The notes beneath the pieces were generated by a model, which had not been told where the DNA came from, searched no databases, and worked only from the letters and a program-made list of their open reading frames with translations. 33,451 nt of DNA, from positions 1-33,451 of the forward strand of contig QNZS01000063.1 of the NCBI GenBank assembly GCA_003978465.1. The letters run 5' to 3'. The position numbers and the translations under genes were made by a program. The stretch comes from Sulfurimonas sp. GTDB taxonomy: Bacteria > Campylobacterota > Campylobacteria > Campylobacterales > Sulfurimonadaceae. Numbering within the stretch: the stretch's first letter is position 1; every line of letters starts with the position of its first letter. Positions 8,805 through 16,978 of this stretch are shown piece by piece.

Positions 8805-9625
8805 TTAAAGCGATAGAACTGATAGCCAATGAAAAACGCCTTGATCTAATAGAGAAGTTTGCTGGCAAAGAGACTATAAAAGATCTAGATAAGGCTATAT
8901 CTGATATTTTTGCTAATGGCTCTGATTCTCTTAAGTTGATAACAGAATTTTTCTCACTCCTTGATACACCTAAATCTGATGAAGATAAACTTTTACCAGA
9001 GTACACGGTAGGAAGTAGAAAAGTGACTATTGTCCAGACTACACAAGAGTTAGAGTTAGCAATAGAGTCACTTAAAAAGACTAAACTTATTGGCTTTGAT
9101 AGTGAACAAAAACCTACATTTAAAAAAGGTGAAAAAGCAAATAAGATTTCACTTATCCAGTTAGCAAATTCAAGAGAGTGTTACCTCGTGCAAGTATTCA
9201 AAATAAAAGATATAACACCCCTTTTAGAGTTTATTAGAGATAGAAACTTTGTTAAAATTGGGATCAATTTAGTAGGGGATAAAAAAGCTCTCTATGATGA
9301 GTATAAAATTCATATGAAAGGTACACTTGACCTTGATGGAGTTTTAACAAAACTTACTTCCAAAAATAGTATAGGCGCAAAAAAAGTAGCCAAAGTTTTT
9401 CTCAAAAAAAACTTACTAAAATCAAAAAAGATGAGTGTATCTAATTGGGAAGCCGAAGAATTGTCTCAAAACCAGATTAAGTATGCTTCAGAAGATGCTA
9501 CTGTCGTGTATGACACAATCTTACATATTATAAATGAGTACCCATTTGTTCTAGAAGCTATGCCTCAGTGGTTTGAAGTTAACTTTAACAATGGCAAATA
9601 TAGTACTAATCCTTTAAGTGTGTAA
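8804..9625 (+). CDS. DEDDy-type 3'-5' exonuclease (RNase D-like), unusual start
   Basis: The DnaQ-like exonuclease fold shows Asp-x-Glu in GFDSEQKPTF, KIGINLVGDKKAL, TLDLDGVLTKL, and the closing YASEDATVVYD (Tyr-x3-Asp). The target (RNA or DNA) is not visible. The first conventional start is TTG at 8936, with no good ribosome binding site. The frame stays open and protein-like for 44 more codons upstream (for example NEKRLDLIEKFAGKETIKDL). It reaches ATT at 8804, overlapping the S4 stop as TAATT, with GGAAAAG at the right distance. That is exactly where a TAATG overlap would be expected, so I take 8804 as the real start. CTG at 8819 is an alternative. Confidence 0.75.
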   Translation: MKAIELIANEKRLDLIEKFAGKETIKDLDKAISDIFANGSDSLKLITEFFSLLDTPKSDEDKLLPEYTVGSRKVTIVQTTQELELAIESLKKTKLIGFDSEQKPTFKKGEKANKISLIQLANSRECYLVQVFKIKDITPLLEFIRDRNFVKIGINLVGDKKALYDEYKIHMKGTLDLDGVLTKLTSKNSIGAKKVAKVFLKKNLLKSKKMSVSNWEAEELSQNQIKYASEDATVVYDTILHIINEYPFVLEAMPQWFEVNFNNGKYSTNPLSV

Positions 9626-9627
9626 GA

Positions 9628-9650
9628 GCTATTTTTTAAATAGCCTGTTC
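9628..9650 (+). terminator. Weak hairpin terminator after the exonuclease
   Basis: GCTATTT, a three-base loop and AAATAGC form a perfect 7-base stem at 9628-9644, directly after the stop codon. The downstream tract is only partly T-rich, so termination may be inefficient. Confidence 0.4.
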
Positions 9651-9690
9651 TGGGTTTTACTTATGGATAGGTTTTAAAATAACAACTACA

Positions 9691-9861
9691 TTAAGTAGAG
9701 GTATACTTTTTAAAGTTTTCATCCGACCACTCTTTATCCATATTGTATATATCATCATACCTTTCTATTTGTTCAAGAAAGCTATGCTCTTTCTAGAGAA
9801 CCTTCTTTAGAGTTTTTCTTAAGTATGAAAGCGATAAAACAATTTTTCTACTAAACAAGGA
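9691..9861 (-). pseudogene. Unidentified gene remnant
   Basis: One minus-strand frame of 57 codons is interrupted by a single TAG (9793-9795). After the stop it reads HSFLEQIERYDDIYNMDKE and then WSDENFKKYTST before TAA. The composition is protein-like, unlike the surrounding DNA, but there is no start codon or ribosome binding site and I do not recognise the family. The rest of the gene-free stretch 9626-9979 shows only AT-rich sequence. Confidence 0.35.
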
Positions 9862-9979
9862 CTAATAGTAGAGTATGTATTTTACAATATTTATCAGAAT
9901 GTAAAAAGTTCAATACTGTTTGTAGTAAAACATATAGTAAAGCTTTTAAATTCTTAAGCTTAAACCTCTTAAATAAGGG

Positions 9980-10687
9980 CTAAATAACAAAAGAAGAGAT
10001 TAGTCCGATTAGTCCACCAAAGACACCACCCCAAACTACTAACCAATCAAGATGCTCTTTTATGAGCTTTTGAACCATCTCTTTTACGAGCTCAGGTGAG
10101 AGCTCATTTAAACGTAAGTCAATAACTGACTCAATAGAATTTATCATATCATCATTAAGAGAAGAGTTTTGAAGATGCTTTTGCATAGTGTCATTAAAAG
10201 CATCTGAATTTACAATTTTTATGACGGCTGTTCTCATTTTAGAAGAAAATGGCTCACGCAAATTTTCAAGTGCAGACTCTCCTCCAAACATACCAAGCAT
10301 TCCACCAAATGATGACTCCATTACTGTTTTACTTAGTGCATCGAAGGCTGGAGAAAAATCTGTCTCTTCTATGATAGGTTCTAAGTTGATTTTTTGCTCT
10401 TCTTTTGCAAAAAAACTATCTAATTGTTCTTTAGTAAAAAACTCACTCATCATAAGGTTTTTTATAGATGCTTTAAATGCTTCAAAACGTAGGGGGATAA
10501 CACCGCTTCCATATAGAAGGGGTACTTTCTCAAAAAGCATATGAATAGCAAGCTGGTTCGTAAGTGCTCCAGAGAGGGCAAATAGCCCTGTAAATAGTAG
10601 GGAATTATGTAAGTCCAAAAAGACAAAAGACAATCCTATTAGGGCTAGTGCTATGATATTTGTACTATAACTTTTATTTAAATTCAT
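9980..10687 (-). CDS. DUF445 family membrane protein
   Basis: This 235-residue protein has two N-terminal membrane helices (residues about 10-28 and 30-50), a long soluble amphipathic helical middle, and a C-terminal membrane helix in WGGVFGGLIGLISSFVI. FALSGALTNQLAIHMLFEK followed by LLYGSGVIPLRFE is the DUF445/YheB-type signature. The function is unknown. The ATG at 10687 has GGAGT three bases upstream, which fixes the start. Confidence 0.85.
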   Translation of the reverse strand: MNLNKSYSTNIIALALIGLSFVFLDLHNSLLFTGLFALSGALTNQLAIHMLFEKVPLLYGSGVIPLRFEAFKASIKNLMMSEFFTKEQLDSFFAKEEQKINLEPIIEETDFSPAFDALSKTVMESSFGGMLGMFGGESALENLREPFSSKMRTAVIKIVNSDAFNDTMQKHLQNSSLNDDMINSIESVIDLRLNELSPELVKEMVQKLIKEHLDWLVVWGGVFGGLIGLISSFVI

Positions 10688-10736
10688 ATGACTCCAATAT
10701 TTAACTTAACATATTTTTTGTAAGTATATCAAAAGT

Positions 10737-10930
10737 TTATATAGTACCTCCACCAATCATAAAAGATGCTACTAAAGAATCATATGTGGTGCCATTAAAA
10801 CATAAATAAGGTACGACTAAACCTATTAAAGGACTAATAAACCCTTTTTTAGTACCAATATACTATAGTTTAAACGGTATTTTATCTACCAGCACTCTAT
10901 GCGATGGTAAATGACATCACTGCTATTGGA
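10737..10930 (-). pseudogene. Broken membrane-protein gene of unknown family
   Basis: The minus strand reads KPYPIAVMSFTIA, stop, SAGR, stop, NTV, stop, TIVYWY. It then continues in another frame as KKGFISPLIGLVVPYL with a final VASFMIGGGTI before TAA at 10737-10739. The pieces are hydrophobic and consistent with the C-terminal half of one membrane protein hit by at least three nonsense changes and a frameshift. It lies just upstream of the DUF445 gene on the same strand. I do not recognise the family. Confidence 0.45.
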
Positions 10931-10936
10931 TAGGGT

Positions 10937-12031
10937 TTACTTTACTATTTTATTATATTTAGTCAGGAACATTAAAAGTACACCTATAAAGACTATAAAA
11001 GCAGTGAGGTAAAGGCTTGTGTTAAAGTTTCCAAACTCAGCTATGAGTGCTACACTATATAGAGGTGCTCCAATTTGACCTATACTGTAGGCGGCTGTCA
11101 TTGAGCCCATTAGTATAACGGGATTGTGTTTAGAAATCTGTCCCCCAAGGTTCATAAAAAGTGCTACAAGGCCTATAAAAGTGCTTCCATATAAAGCCGC
11201 ACTTAAAAGGTTAATATATATGTTAGTGCTGAGTGTTGGCAGGAGTATGCCTATGACTTGTAGTAAGAGTGCAAAGATTATAATATCTACACTGTTAAAC
11301 CTATGTGCTAAACGCATCCAAAGTATGGAAGAGGGGATTCCTGCGAGTCCGACTATAAGCCATGCTAGGTTTCCTTTTCCCTCTAAACCCTCAAGAGAGT
11401 TTACTATTTCAGGTAAAAAAGTTCCTTGAACTACAAAACCTACACCTTCAGTTAAGTATGCAAGTATAAGTAAAACTACATAAACAGAAAAAACAGACTT
11501 TGTACTCTTTTGATAAAGAGTTTCTTTATGTAGCACTTTATCAAATGAAAGAATATGAATAATATAAAAAGCAAAAATAAATGCTATAAATGCGAGAACT
11601 AACCAAGCCTCACTCCAGGAGTGCTTCTCTAAAACTATCTGTGATACTAATTCACTTATTACAATAGCAAAACCGATACCACTAAAGTGAATACCCATAG
11701 CTTTTGTTTTGTGTTGTAAATTTAGTTTAAGCATGACTAACGAAGCACCGACTAAAAGTATCATGGCTGAGCCAAATCCTGCTAAAATACGAGAGATTAT
11801 CCATAAAATTTCATTGTGTGTAGTCCCAAGTATAATAGATGTACATATGCTCAAAACTATACCTATACGGAAGTAAAAAACTTTTTTTTGTATGTTTTGG
11901 AGTGAAACTGAAAAAAGTGAACCAGATAAATAACCAACAAAATTAAGTGAAGCCAAAATACCAGCCTGTGTGACAGAGAGGTAATCTTCAAGCATAGATG
12001 GTAAAAGTGAGGTAAATGCAAAACGTGCCAC
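10937..12031 (-). CDS. MFS transporter, YbfB/YjiJ family
   Basis: This is a major facilitator with about eleven or twelve membrane segments. The family start is normally LAG followed by a Gly-rich stretch and then RFAFTxLLPxM, and here RFAFTSLLPSML follows the first residues. The substrate is unknown. The first usable start, GTG at 12031, lies inside membrane segment 1. The same frame continues upstream with NSNANILLAGILSIIIGVGV, the expected missing half of that segment, but has no ATG, GTG or TTG before an in-frame TAA. The original start may have been lost, or translation may depend on coupling with the small gene 12090-12215. Confidence 0.8.
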   Translation of the reverse strand: MARFAFTSLLPSMLEDYLSVTQAGILASLNFVGYLSGSLFSVSLQNIQKKVFYFRIGIVLSICTSIILGTTHNEILWIISRILAGFGSAMILLVGASLVMLKLNLQHKTKAMGIHFSGIGFAIVISELVSQIVLEKHSWSEAWLVLAFIAFIFAFYIIHILSFDKVLHKETLYQKSTKSVFSVYVVLLILAYLTEGVGFVVQGTFLPEIVNSLEGLEGKGNLAWLIVGLAGIPSSILWMRLAHRFNSVDIIIFALLLQVIGILLPTLSTNIYINLLSAALYGSTFIGLVALFMNLGGQISKHNPVILMGSMTAAYSIGQIGAPLYSVALIAEFGNFNTSLYLTAFIVFIGVLLMFLTKYNKIVK

Positions 12032-12089
12032 ACCTACACCTATAATAATAGAGAGAATACCTGCAAGAAGTATATTGGCATTAGAGTTT

Positions 12090-12215
12090 TTATTTAATAA
12101 GGAGAAGATAGAGTATACCCCAGAGTAAAAATATTAAAAAACCTAAAACAGTAAAAGTTATAATCAGTCTGAGTATAAAGTGGTATAAGAATCTTACAAA
12201 GGGAGATGCTCTCAT
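12090..12215 (-). CDS. Small single-pass membrane protein (41 residues)
   Basis: An ATG two bases after the rhodanese stop opens a 41-residue frame. It has a basic N-terminus (MRASPFVRFLYHF) and one long hydrophobic helix containing TFTVLGFLIFLLWGILYLLL, ending LIK. Placement between the rhodanese and MFS genes on one strand suggests an operon. No clear ribosome binding site is present, so translation would depend on coupling. It has no recognised family. Confidence 0.5.
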   Translation of the reverse strand: MRASPFVRFLYHFILRLIITFTVLGFLIFLLWGILYLLLIK

Positions 12216-12217
12216 AA

Positions 12218-12616
12218 CTATTTTTTGTAAGGATGAACTTTTATTTTAAGTTCTTTTATTGCATACTCCATACCACCTAAAATATTTGTAACATTATAGT
12301 TATGCTTTTGTGACAGCCAAGGAGCTATAACAGATGTTCTATTACCTTTTCGGCAGATAATGGCAAAAGGTTTTGTAGTATCTACCTTTGCATTTAAGTC
12401 TGTTAAAAAAGCATTTATATTGTATTTCCCTTTTTCGTTATAAAACTCTATGGGTATTGCATTTTTTAAAATACCTTCATTCTTCCACTCTCCAACAGTT
12501 CTAACATCCACGATAGGAAGGTCTGAATTTAATATTTCTTGTGTTAAATATGAGTTTTTAAGCTCAGCTAAAAGTGAAGCTGCTAAAAGTATTAATAGTA
12601 AAATAATTTTTTTCAA
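12218..12616 (-). CDS. Periplasmic rhodanese-like protein
   Basis: A single rhodanese domain follows a signal peptide (hydrophobic LLLILLAASLLA, likely cleaved after the AELKNS region). LPIVDVRTVGEWKNEG is the entry motif, and the active-site loop CRKGNRT carries the catalytic Cys. Such proteins transfer sulfane sulfur or sense thiols in the periplasm, which fits a sulfur-oxidising host. I chose TTG at 12616 because GGAG lies six bases upstream. An in-frame TTG at 12628 would add four residues but would contain that ribosome binding site. Confidence 0.85.
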   Translation of the reverse strand: MKKIILLLILLAASLLAELKNSYLTQEILNSDLPIVDVRTVGEWKNEGILKNAIPIEFYNEKGKYNINAFLTDLNAKVDTTKPFAIICRKGNRTSVIAPWLSQKHNYNVTNILGGMEYAIKELKIKVHPYKK

Positions 12617-12719
12617 TTTATTCTCCAATAGTGTTAGAATTTATGTACTTACAGAGCATAAGGAGTAATGCAAGAAAGCTCTTGTATAATTATACCTATA
12701 ATATCTAAATAGGAATACA

Positions 12720-13091
12720 ATGGCAGCTTCTCAAAAAGCGATAGACAATGCAAATAGACTCAGGTATATCAGAGCACTAGAGCGTTTTCATAAGGGTATG
12801 ATTTCATTTTTATTAAATACCCCTGAACTTACACATAAAAGTCTCAATAAAAAGATAGATAACTCTGTAAAACTACTTAAACGTATAAATGAGATAGATT
12901 TATATAAGGGTGAGTTAAAAGACTTACAACTTTTAGTAAAAAAAATTATTTCATATAAAGATTCAGAAGAAGATATCAATAATATAAAAGAAGCACTTCT
13001 ATATGCTTCAAATCAGTTAGATAAGAGTAAAAATGCTAAACGCTATAAAAAAGACAAACATGCAAACTCAATGTTTGATGACTGGGAATAG
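12720..13091 (+). CDS. Hypothetical helical protein (123 residues)
   Basis: The protein is soluble, strongly basic and almost entirely alpha-helical by composition (RLRYIRALERFHKG near the start, then repeated Lys/Leu-rich helices). It ends with an acidic MFDDWE. AGGA lies upstream of the ATG, and codon use matches its neighbours. I do not recognise a family. It is followed after 9 bases by the dead response regulator, which may once have been its operon partner. Confidence 0.65.
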   Translation: MAASQKAIDNANRLRYIRALERFHKGMISFLLNTPELTHKSLNKKIDNSVKLLKRINEIDLYKGELKDLQLLVKKIISYKDSEEDINNIKEALLYASNQLDKSKNAKRYKKDKHANSMFDDWE

Positions 13092-13100
13092 TGTAGTAAA

Positions 13101-13430
13101 ATGGCTAAAATACTCCTTTTAGATGATGATATCACTTCTACTGATATTCTTCTAAACTCTTAGAGTCAGAAGGATATAAAGTTAATTGAGTGACTCATTG
13201 TCAGGATGTTTTAGACTTAATAGCAAGTTGGAGTTTTGAGTTGATACTTTCTGATGTTAATATTCCAGACTTTAATGGTTGTGAAGTTAGCACAGATGAC
13301 TACCTAAAAAAACTTTTGATTTTGATAAGTTAATCGTTCGTGTAAAAGCTCTACTGAGAAAGTCTTTTCAATCTACAGATAATAAAGTCAAGTATAAAGA
13401 CTTATTCTATAGTAGGTGAAGAGACACTTA
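13101..13430 (+). pseudogene. Broken OmpR-type response regulator gene
   Basis: The receiver begins MAKILLLDDDITSTDILL and meets TAG at 13161-13163. One frame over it continues LESEGYKVN, TGA, VTHCQDVLDLIASWSFEL, then the phosphoacceptor ILSDVNIPDFNG. About 35 codons are then missing. The sequence resumes with DDYLKK and, after another frameshift, FDFDKLIVRVKALLRK, the end of the receiver. Scraps of the winged helix (KDLFYS, LLRTP) follow before 13499. The acidic pocket, the Asp and the Lys are all still readable, so the identity is firm. No cognate kinase is nearby. Confidence 0.85.
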
Positions 13431-13499
13431 TAATTATTAGACTTTCATAACTATAAGTTATTCTGTAGTTTACTAAGAACTCCTAGATAAAGAGTTTAT

Positions 13500-13946
13500 T
13501 TATCCCATCTGAACAGAATCTATCTCACCTTTAAACTCAATAATTGAGAAGGTAACTTGATTCGCAATTGATTCAGGTGTATTTCTTCTCAGTGCTGTAT
13601 CTCTTAAACGAATTTTACGTGTAGGTTTATTGTAGTCACCTATGACATAAGTTACCATGAAGTAAGGATCGGCATGGATATCGCAGTTTGAAAGTGTTGA
13701 TTCAATATCAGGTACACAATAGTCAATCTCAATATCAGGATCTACCATTGATTTCTTGACAAGTTCTAGAACTTGTGCAAGTCTATCGTGAAGGTTTTCT
13801 TTTGCCCCTTCAATCTCTTTTGGGTCATTAAGAAGTGATAGAATTCTTTCTACTTTTTCTTTAATCTCCTTTTCCTCTACAGTATTTTCTGTATCATTGA
13901 GAAGTGTAACAACTTCTTCAAGTTTTTCTTTTATTACTCGTTCCAT
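13500..13946 (-). CDS. Unknown protein, tandem paralog 2 (helical repeats)
   Basis: This 148-residue soluble acidic protein has an N-terminal half of three similar helices: IKEKLEEVVTLLNDTE, IKEKVERILSLLNDPKE and LHDRLAQVLELVKKSM. The C-terminal half starts IDYCVPDIESTLSNCD and contains YFMVTYVIG and KPTRKIRLRDTAL, which suggests a small beta domain. It is homologous over its full length to the gene at 14086-14529. AGGAG lies seven bases before the ATG, the same layout as in the paralog. No known family is recognised and there are no membrane or export signals. Confidence 0.75.
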   Translation of the reverse strand: MERVIKEKLEEVVTLLNDTENTVEEKEIKEKVERILSLLNDPKEIEGAKENLHDRLAQVLELVKKSMVDPDIEIDYCVPDIESTLSNCDIHADPYFMVTYVIGDYNKPTRKIRLRDTALRRNTPESIANQVTFSIIEFKGEIDSVQMG

Positions 13947-14085
13947 AATAATTCTCCTAAAATAATTTAATTAGTTAAACATATATATAGACTGTACTAT
14001 GTGAAAAGACAGTTGGTTCTTTAGTACTGGCTATAACGAATGTTACTTGGTTTAAGTCTAGTAGATATAGACTTTGCAAACCTTT

Positions 14086-14529
14086 TTATCCCATTCTTAT
14101 ATCGTCAGATTCTTCTTTAAATACTTCTATTGCTTGTAGAATATGTAGTGTTAAATCTTTAGGAGAACTCTGTAGTGCTGTTTTACCTAAACTTACCTTA
14201 CGAGTTCTCGTCGTATATTGATCTTCACTATATGTTAATAATATGTGTGCGTCACCACCCATATCACAACTTGTTGCATCTGTAACTAAATCAGGGATAC
14301 AATATTCAACCTCTACCTCAAGATCAATCATTGCTTCATCAACGAGTGTTTTGATCTCCGCCAATCTTGATTTTAGTTCTGTCTTTTCAGTAGTCAATTT
14401 ATCAGGATTAGATAATAGTGATAAAACTTTTTCAAGTTTTTGTTTTACCTCTTGATCTAATACAACTTCATCGGAGTCATTGAGAAGTGTTACCACTTCT
14501 TCAAGTCTCTCTTTAATTTCAGTTCTCAT
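14086..14529 (-). CDS. Unknown protein, tandem paralog 1 (helical repeats)
   Basis: This is a 147-residue paralog of the gene 140 bases downstream. Its helices are IKERLEEVVTLLNDSDE, VKQKLEKVLSLLSNPDK and LKSRLAEIKTLVDEAM. The conserved centre is VEYCIPDLVTDATSCD, and both proteins end in MG. A longer frame would start at 14607, but AGGAG with a seven-base spacer to ATG 14529 and the match to the paralog fix the start. The pair arose by tandem duplication. The function is unknown. Confidence 0.75.
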   Translation of the reverse strand: MRTEIKERLEEVVTLLNDSDEVVLDQEVKQKLEKVLSLLSNPDKLTTEKTELKSRLAEIKTLVDEAMIDLEVEVEYCIPDLVTDATSCDMGGDAHILLTYSEDQYTTRTRKVSLGKTALQSSPKDLTLHILQAIEVFKEESDDIRMG

Positions 14530-14672
14530 AATGAATCTCCTAAATTTAATACAGCCAGAATAAGAATTTTTATCTGTGCTTAAAAGAAGTCTATCATAAA
14601 AAAACAAAAAGTTATAATAAATTATAATTTAATATTTATCTTTTGAAAATATATAAATTTAGGAGCATAAAC

Positions 14673-14735
14673 ATAAAAATCATATTTATATATGTTGTAT
14701 CAGTATTACTAATGGCATTGGCAAAAGGCTTTTAA
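14673..14735 (+). CDS. Possible 20-residue membrane peptide with an ATA start
   Basis: AGGAG (14661-14665) sits seven bases before ATA, which opens a frame reading KIIFIYVVSVLLMALAKGF to TAA: one hydrophobic helix with basic ends. The good ribosome binding site suggests a real tiny gene whose ATG became ATA, or one translated weakly. It may equally be a dead relic. Confidence 0.25.
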   Translation: MKIIFIYVVSVLLMALAKGF

Positions 14736-14773
14736 TATTTACAACAAGAGCATACTAAATATTTTCTAAAGAG

Positions 14774-15550
14774 TTACTCACTTGTATTACATGGAATAAT
14801 AGGGAAAGTACTGTCAAAAAGAAAGTATTCACTTCTTGAAATTGTTTCAAGTAAAACCCTGCTCTCAACAATAACCATAGCAGAAAATATTCAATCTCCC
14901 TTGTAGTAATGAAACTTTGCCATTGTAGTATTAAGTTGTAAATCTTGTATATCTGTGAAATATGGTCGTTTACTGTCAAGAGAATTTATTACATCAGTTA
15001 ATTTGATACTATCTGAATTTTCTCAAACAACAATGTGACGACCGTTTTTGCATCCAAGTTTTTTGTGAAACTACCTTGATATAGGTATCATCAAGATACA
15101 GTTATGTCTGGTATCTATCTAAAATATTCTGATTGTAATTATTTTAGCTATTCATATCATAAAAAGTATCACCAAATATTAGGATTTTCCAAGTATTTGA
15201 GAGTTTTGTATCAAACTGGAGACTAAGTACTTATTTGGGCTTGGTTAAATTCTGAATATTCTATACCTTCACTGTCGAACTTATTTGCTTTTACTTTATG
15301 CTCCTTATATACATAGTTTGTTTTAAAGATTAGGTTTTCCAAAAGAGTACAAGCGCTTGATCTTTGTTCTATAATTTCAACAACACTAAGGTCTAGACTG
15401 TATCATTATAAAAAGTATCTATATCTTCTCCAAATCTCTCCAAATGACTCTCACTACTTTTCCCTACATCAAAACAATTTAAGTCAGTTTCAATTATATC
15501 TTCTGCATGAAGAGTTGAGGGTAGCAATAGAGTAATAAAGAAAAATCCAT
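14774..15550 (-). pseudogene. Broken gene for a secreted protein of unknown family
   Basis: TAAGGAGAAT precedes ATG 15550. After a one-base shift the frame reads a signal peptide (FFITLLLPSTLHA) and mature sequence EDIIETDLNCFDVG. It then runs on in order with SLDLSVVEIIEQRSSACTLL, FDTKLSNTWKILIFGDTFYD, LYLDDTYIKVV, KNGRHIVV, SIKLTDVINSLDSKRPYFTD, and AMVIVESRVLLETISRSEYF. It ends NTSE and TAA at 14774-14776. At least five nonsense codons and three frameshifts break it. About 259 codons long, it would have been periplasmic. I do not recognise the family. Confidence 0.7.
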
Positions 15551-15580
15551 ATTCTCCTTATTGTGATACAATATATGATG

Positions 15581-15599
15581 TTTAATTTAATTTAATTTA
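15581..15599. repeat. TTTAA short tandem repeat ahead of gdhA
   Basis: Nearly four copies of the 5-base unit TTTAA lie 12 bases before the gdhA start, next to its ribosome binding site (TTAGGA). A change in copy number would alter the promoter or leader spacing. Chance in AT-rich DNA is possible. Confidence 0.35.
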
Positions 15600-15610
15600 G
15601 GAATACTAAT

Positions 15611-16978
15611 ATGTCATGCGAACTATATATATCACAAGATAAAATAAATAAATTTGGAAAATATGATTGTCAAGAAGATGATATATTCTATCAGGCGATG
15701 GAGGAGGTCATCTGTTCTATCGCACCACTTTTAGAGTCTGACACTAAGTATAAAAGATATGCAATACTTGAACGTTTAGTTATTCCAGATAGAACGATAA
15801 AATTTAAAGTTACATGGTTAGATGATAATAATGATATACAAGTAAACACTGGTTATAGAGTTCAGTTTAATAATGCACTTGGGCCTTACAAAGGTGGCCT
15901 GCGCTTTCATCCAACTGTAAACGAGGGCATTCTGAAATTTTTAGGTTTTGAGCAGATTTTAAAAAACTCTCTTACTGGACTTCCTATAGGTGGAGGAAAA
16001 GGTGGAAGCGACTTTGACCCTAAGGGTAAAAGTGATTTCGAAATTATGAAATTTTGTTCTGCATTTATGACAGAACTTCATAAGTATATTGGCCCTCGAA
16101 TTGATATACCTGCTGGAGATATAGGTGTAGGTGCTAGAGAAATAGGCTTTTTATTTGGCGAGTATAAAAAAATCACTTCATCATATGAGGGTGTACTTAC
16201 TGGAAAACCTTTTGTATTCGGTGGTTCACTTATGCGTCCAGAAGCTACAGGCTATGGTGCCGTTTATTTTACACAACAGATGCTTGAGATAGAAGGAAAG
16301 GAGTCTCTTAAAGGTAAGGTATGTGTCGTAAGTGGTGCAGGAAATGTAGCCCTTCATGTAATAGAAAAACTTCAGCAAATCGGTGCAATACCTGTTAGTT
16401 GTACAGACTCAAAAGGAACAATATATGATCCTCGTGGGGTTGATTTATTACTTTTAAAAGAGTTAAAACTTGAACGTCGTGCTTCTTTAGAAGAGTATGT
16501 TATAACTCATGAAAGTGCACAGTATATACCAGTCTCAGAGTACTCAGAAAATGTACATGCTGTTTGGGATATCCCATGTTATGCTGCATTTCCTTGTGCT
16601 ACACAAAATGAGTTAAATGAAACAGATGCACATAACTTAATAACTAATGGTTGTGTGAGTGTAACAGAAGGTGCAAATATGCCTTCAACACCTGATGCAA
16701 TAGCTGCAATTCATTCACATAGTTTATGTTTTGCACCTGGAAAAGCAGCAAATGCAGGTGGTGTAGTTGTGAGTTCATTCGAAATGTCTCAAAATGCAGC
16801 TATGAGTAGATGGACTTTTGATGAAATTGATGAAAAACTTAAACTTAATATGCAACAGATTTGTACTCGTGTTGCTCTCACTGCTAAAGACTATGGAGTA
16901 GAAGGAAACTATGTTGATGGTGCAAATATTGCAGGATTTAAAAAAGTAGCTGATGCTATGATTGCAGAAGGTATTTAA
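15611..16978 (+). CDS. gdhA: NADP-type glutamate dehydrogenase
   Basis: It interconverts 2-oxoglutarate plus ammonium and glutamate in the cytoplasm, and is probably used for ammonium assimilation. The substrate site PYKGGLRFHP has Lys94, and the catalytic Lys130 lies in LPIGGGKGGSDFDP. The nucleotide-binding motif VVSGAGNVALHV is followed by CTDSKG, with no acidic residue at the strand end where NAD enzymes usually have one, which suggests NADP. The length of 455 residues is typical of the hexameric enzyme. TTAGGA lies ahead of the ATG. It overlaps the MscS gene as TAATG. Confidence 0.93.
   Translation: MSCELYISQDKINKFGKYDCQEDDIFYQAMEEVICSIAPLLESDTKYKRYAILERLVIPDRTIKFKVTWLDDNNDIQVNTGYRVQFNNALGPYKGGLRFHPTVNEGILKFLGFEQILKNSLTGLPIGGGKGGSDFDPKGKSDFEIMKFCSAFMTELHKYIGPRIDIPAGDIGVGAREIGFLFGEYKKITSSYEGVLTGKPFVFGGSLMRPEATGYGAVYFTQQMLEIEGKESLKGKVCVVSGAGNVALHVIEKLQQIGAIPVSCTDSKGTIYDPRGVDLLLLKELKLERRASLEEYVITHESAQYIPVSEYSENVHAVWDIPCYAAFPCATQNELNETDAHNLITNGCVSVTEGANMPSTPDAIAAIHSHSLCFAPGKAANAGGVVVSSFEMSQNAAMSRWTFDEIDEKLKLNMQQICTRVALTAKDYGVEGNYVDGANIAGFKKVADAMIAEGI

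Noticed and set aside
14755-14979. Minus-strand 74-codon frame as a separate gene
   Set aside because: It is an out-of-frame reading of the broken secreted-protein gene at 14774-15550.
7982-15550. Sequencing error as the cause of the frameshifts
   Set aside because: Lesions include nonsense substitutions, large deletions and a mutated HExxH motif, while adjacent housekeeping genes are error-free. Raw reads would still be the decisive check.
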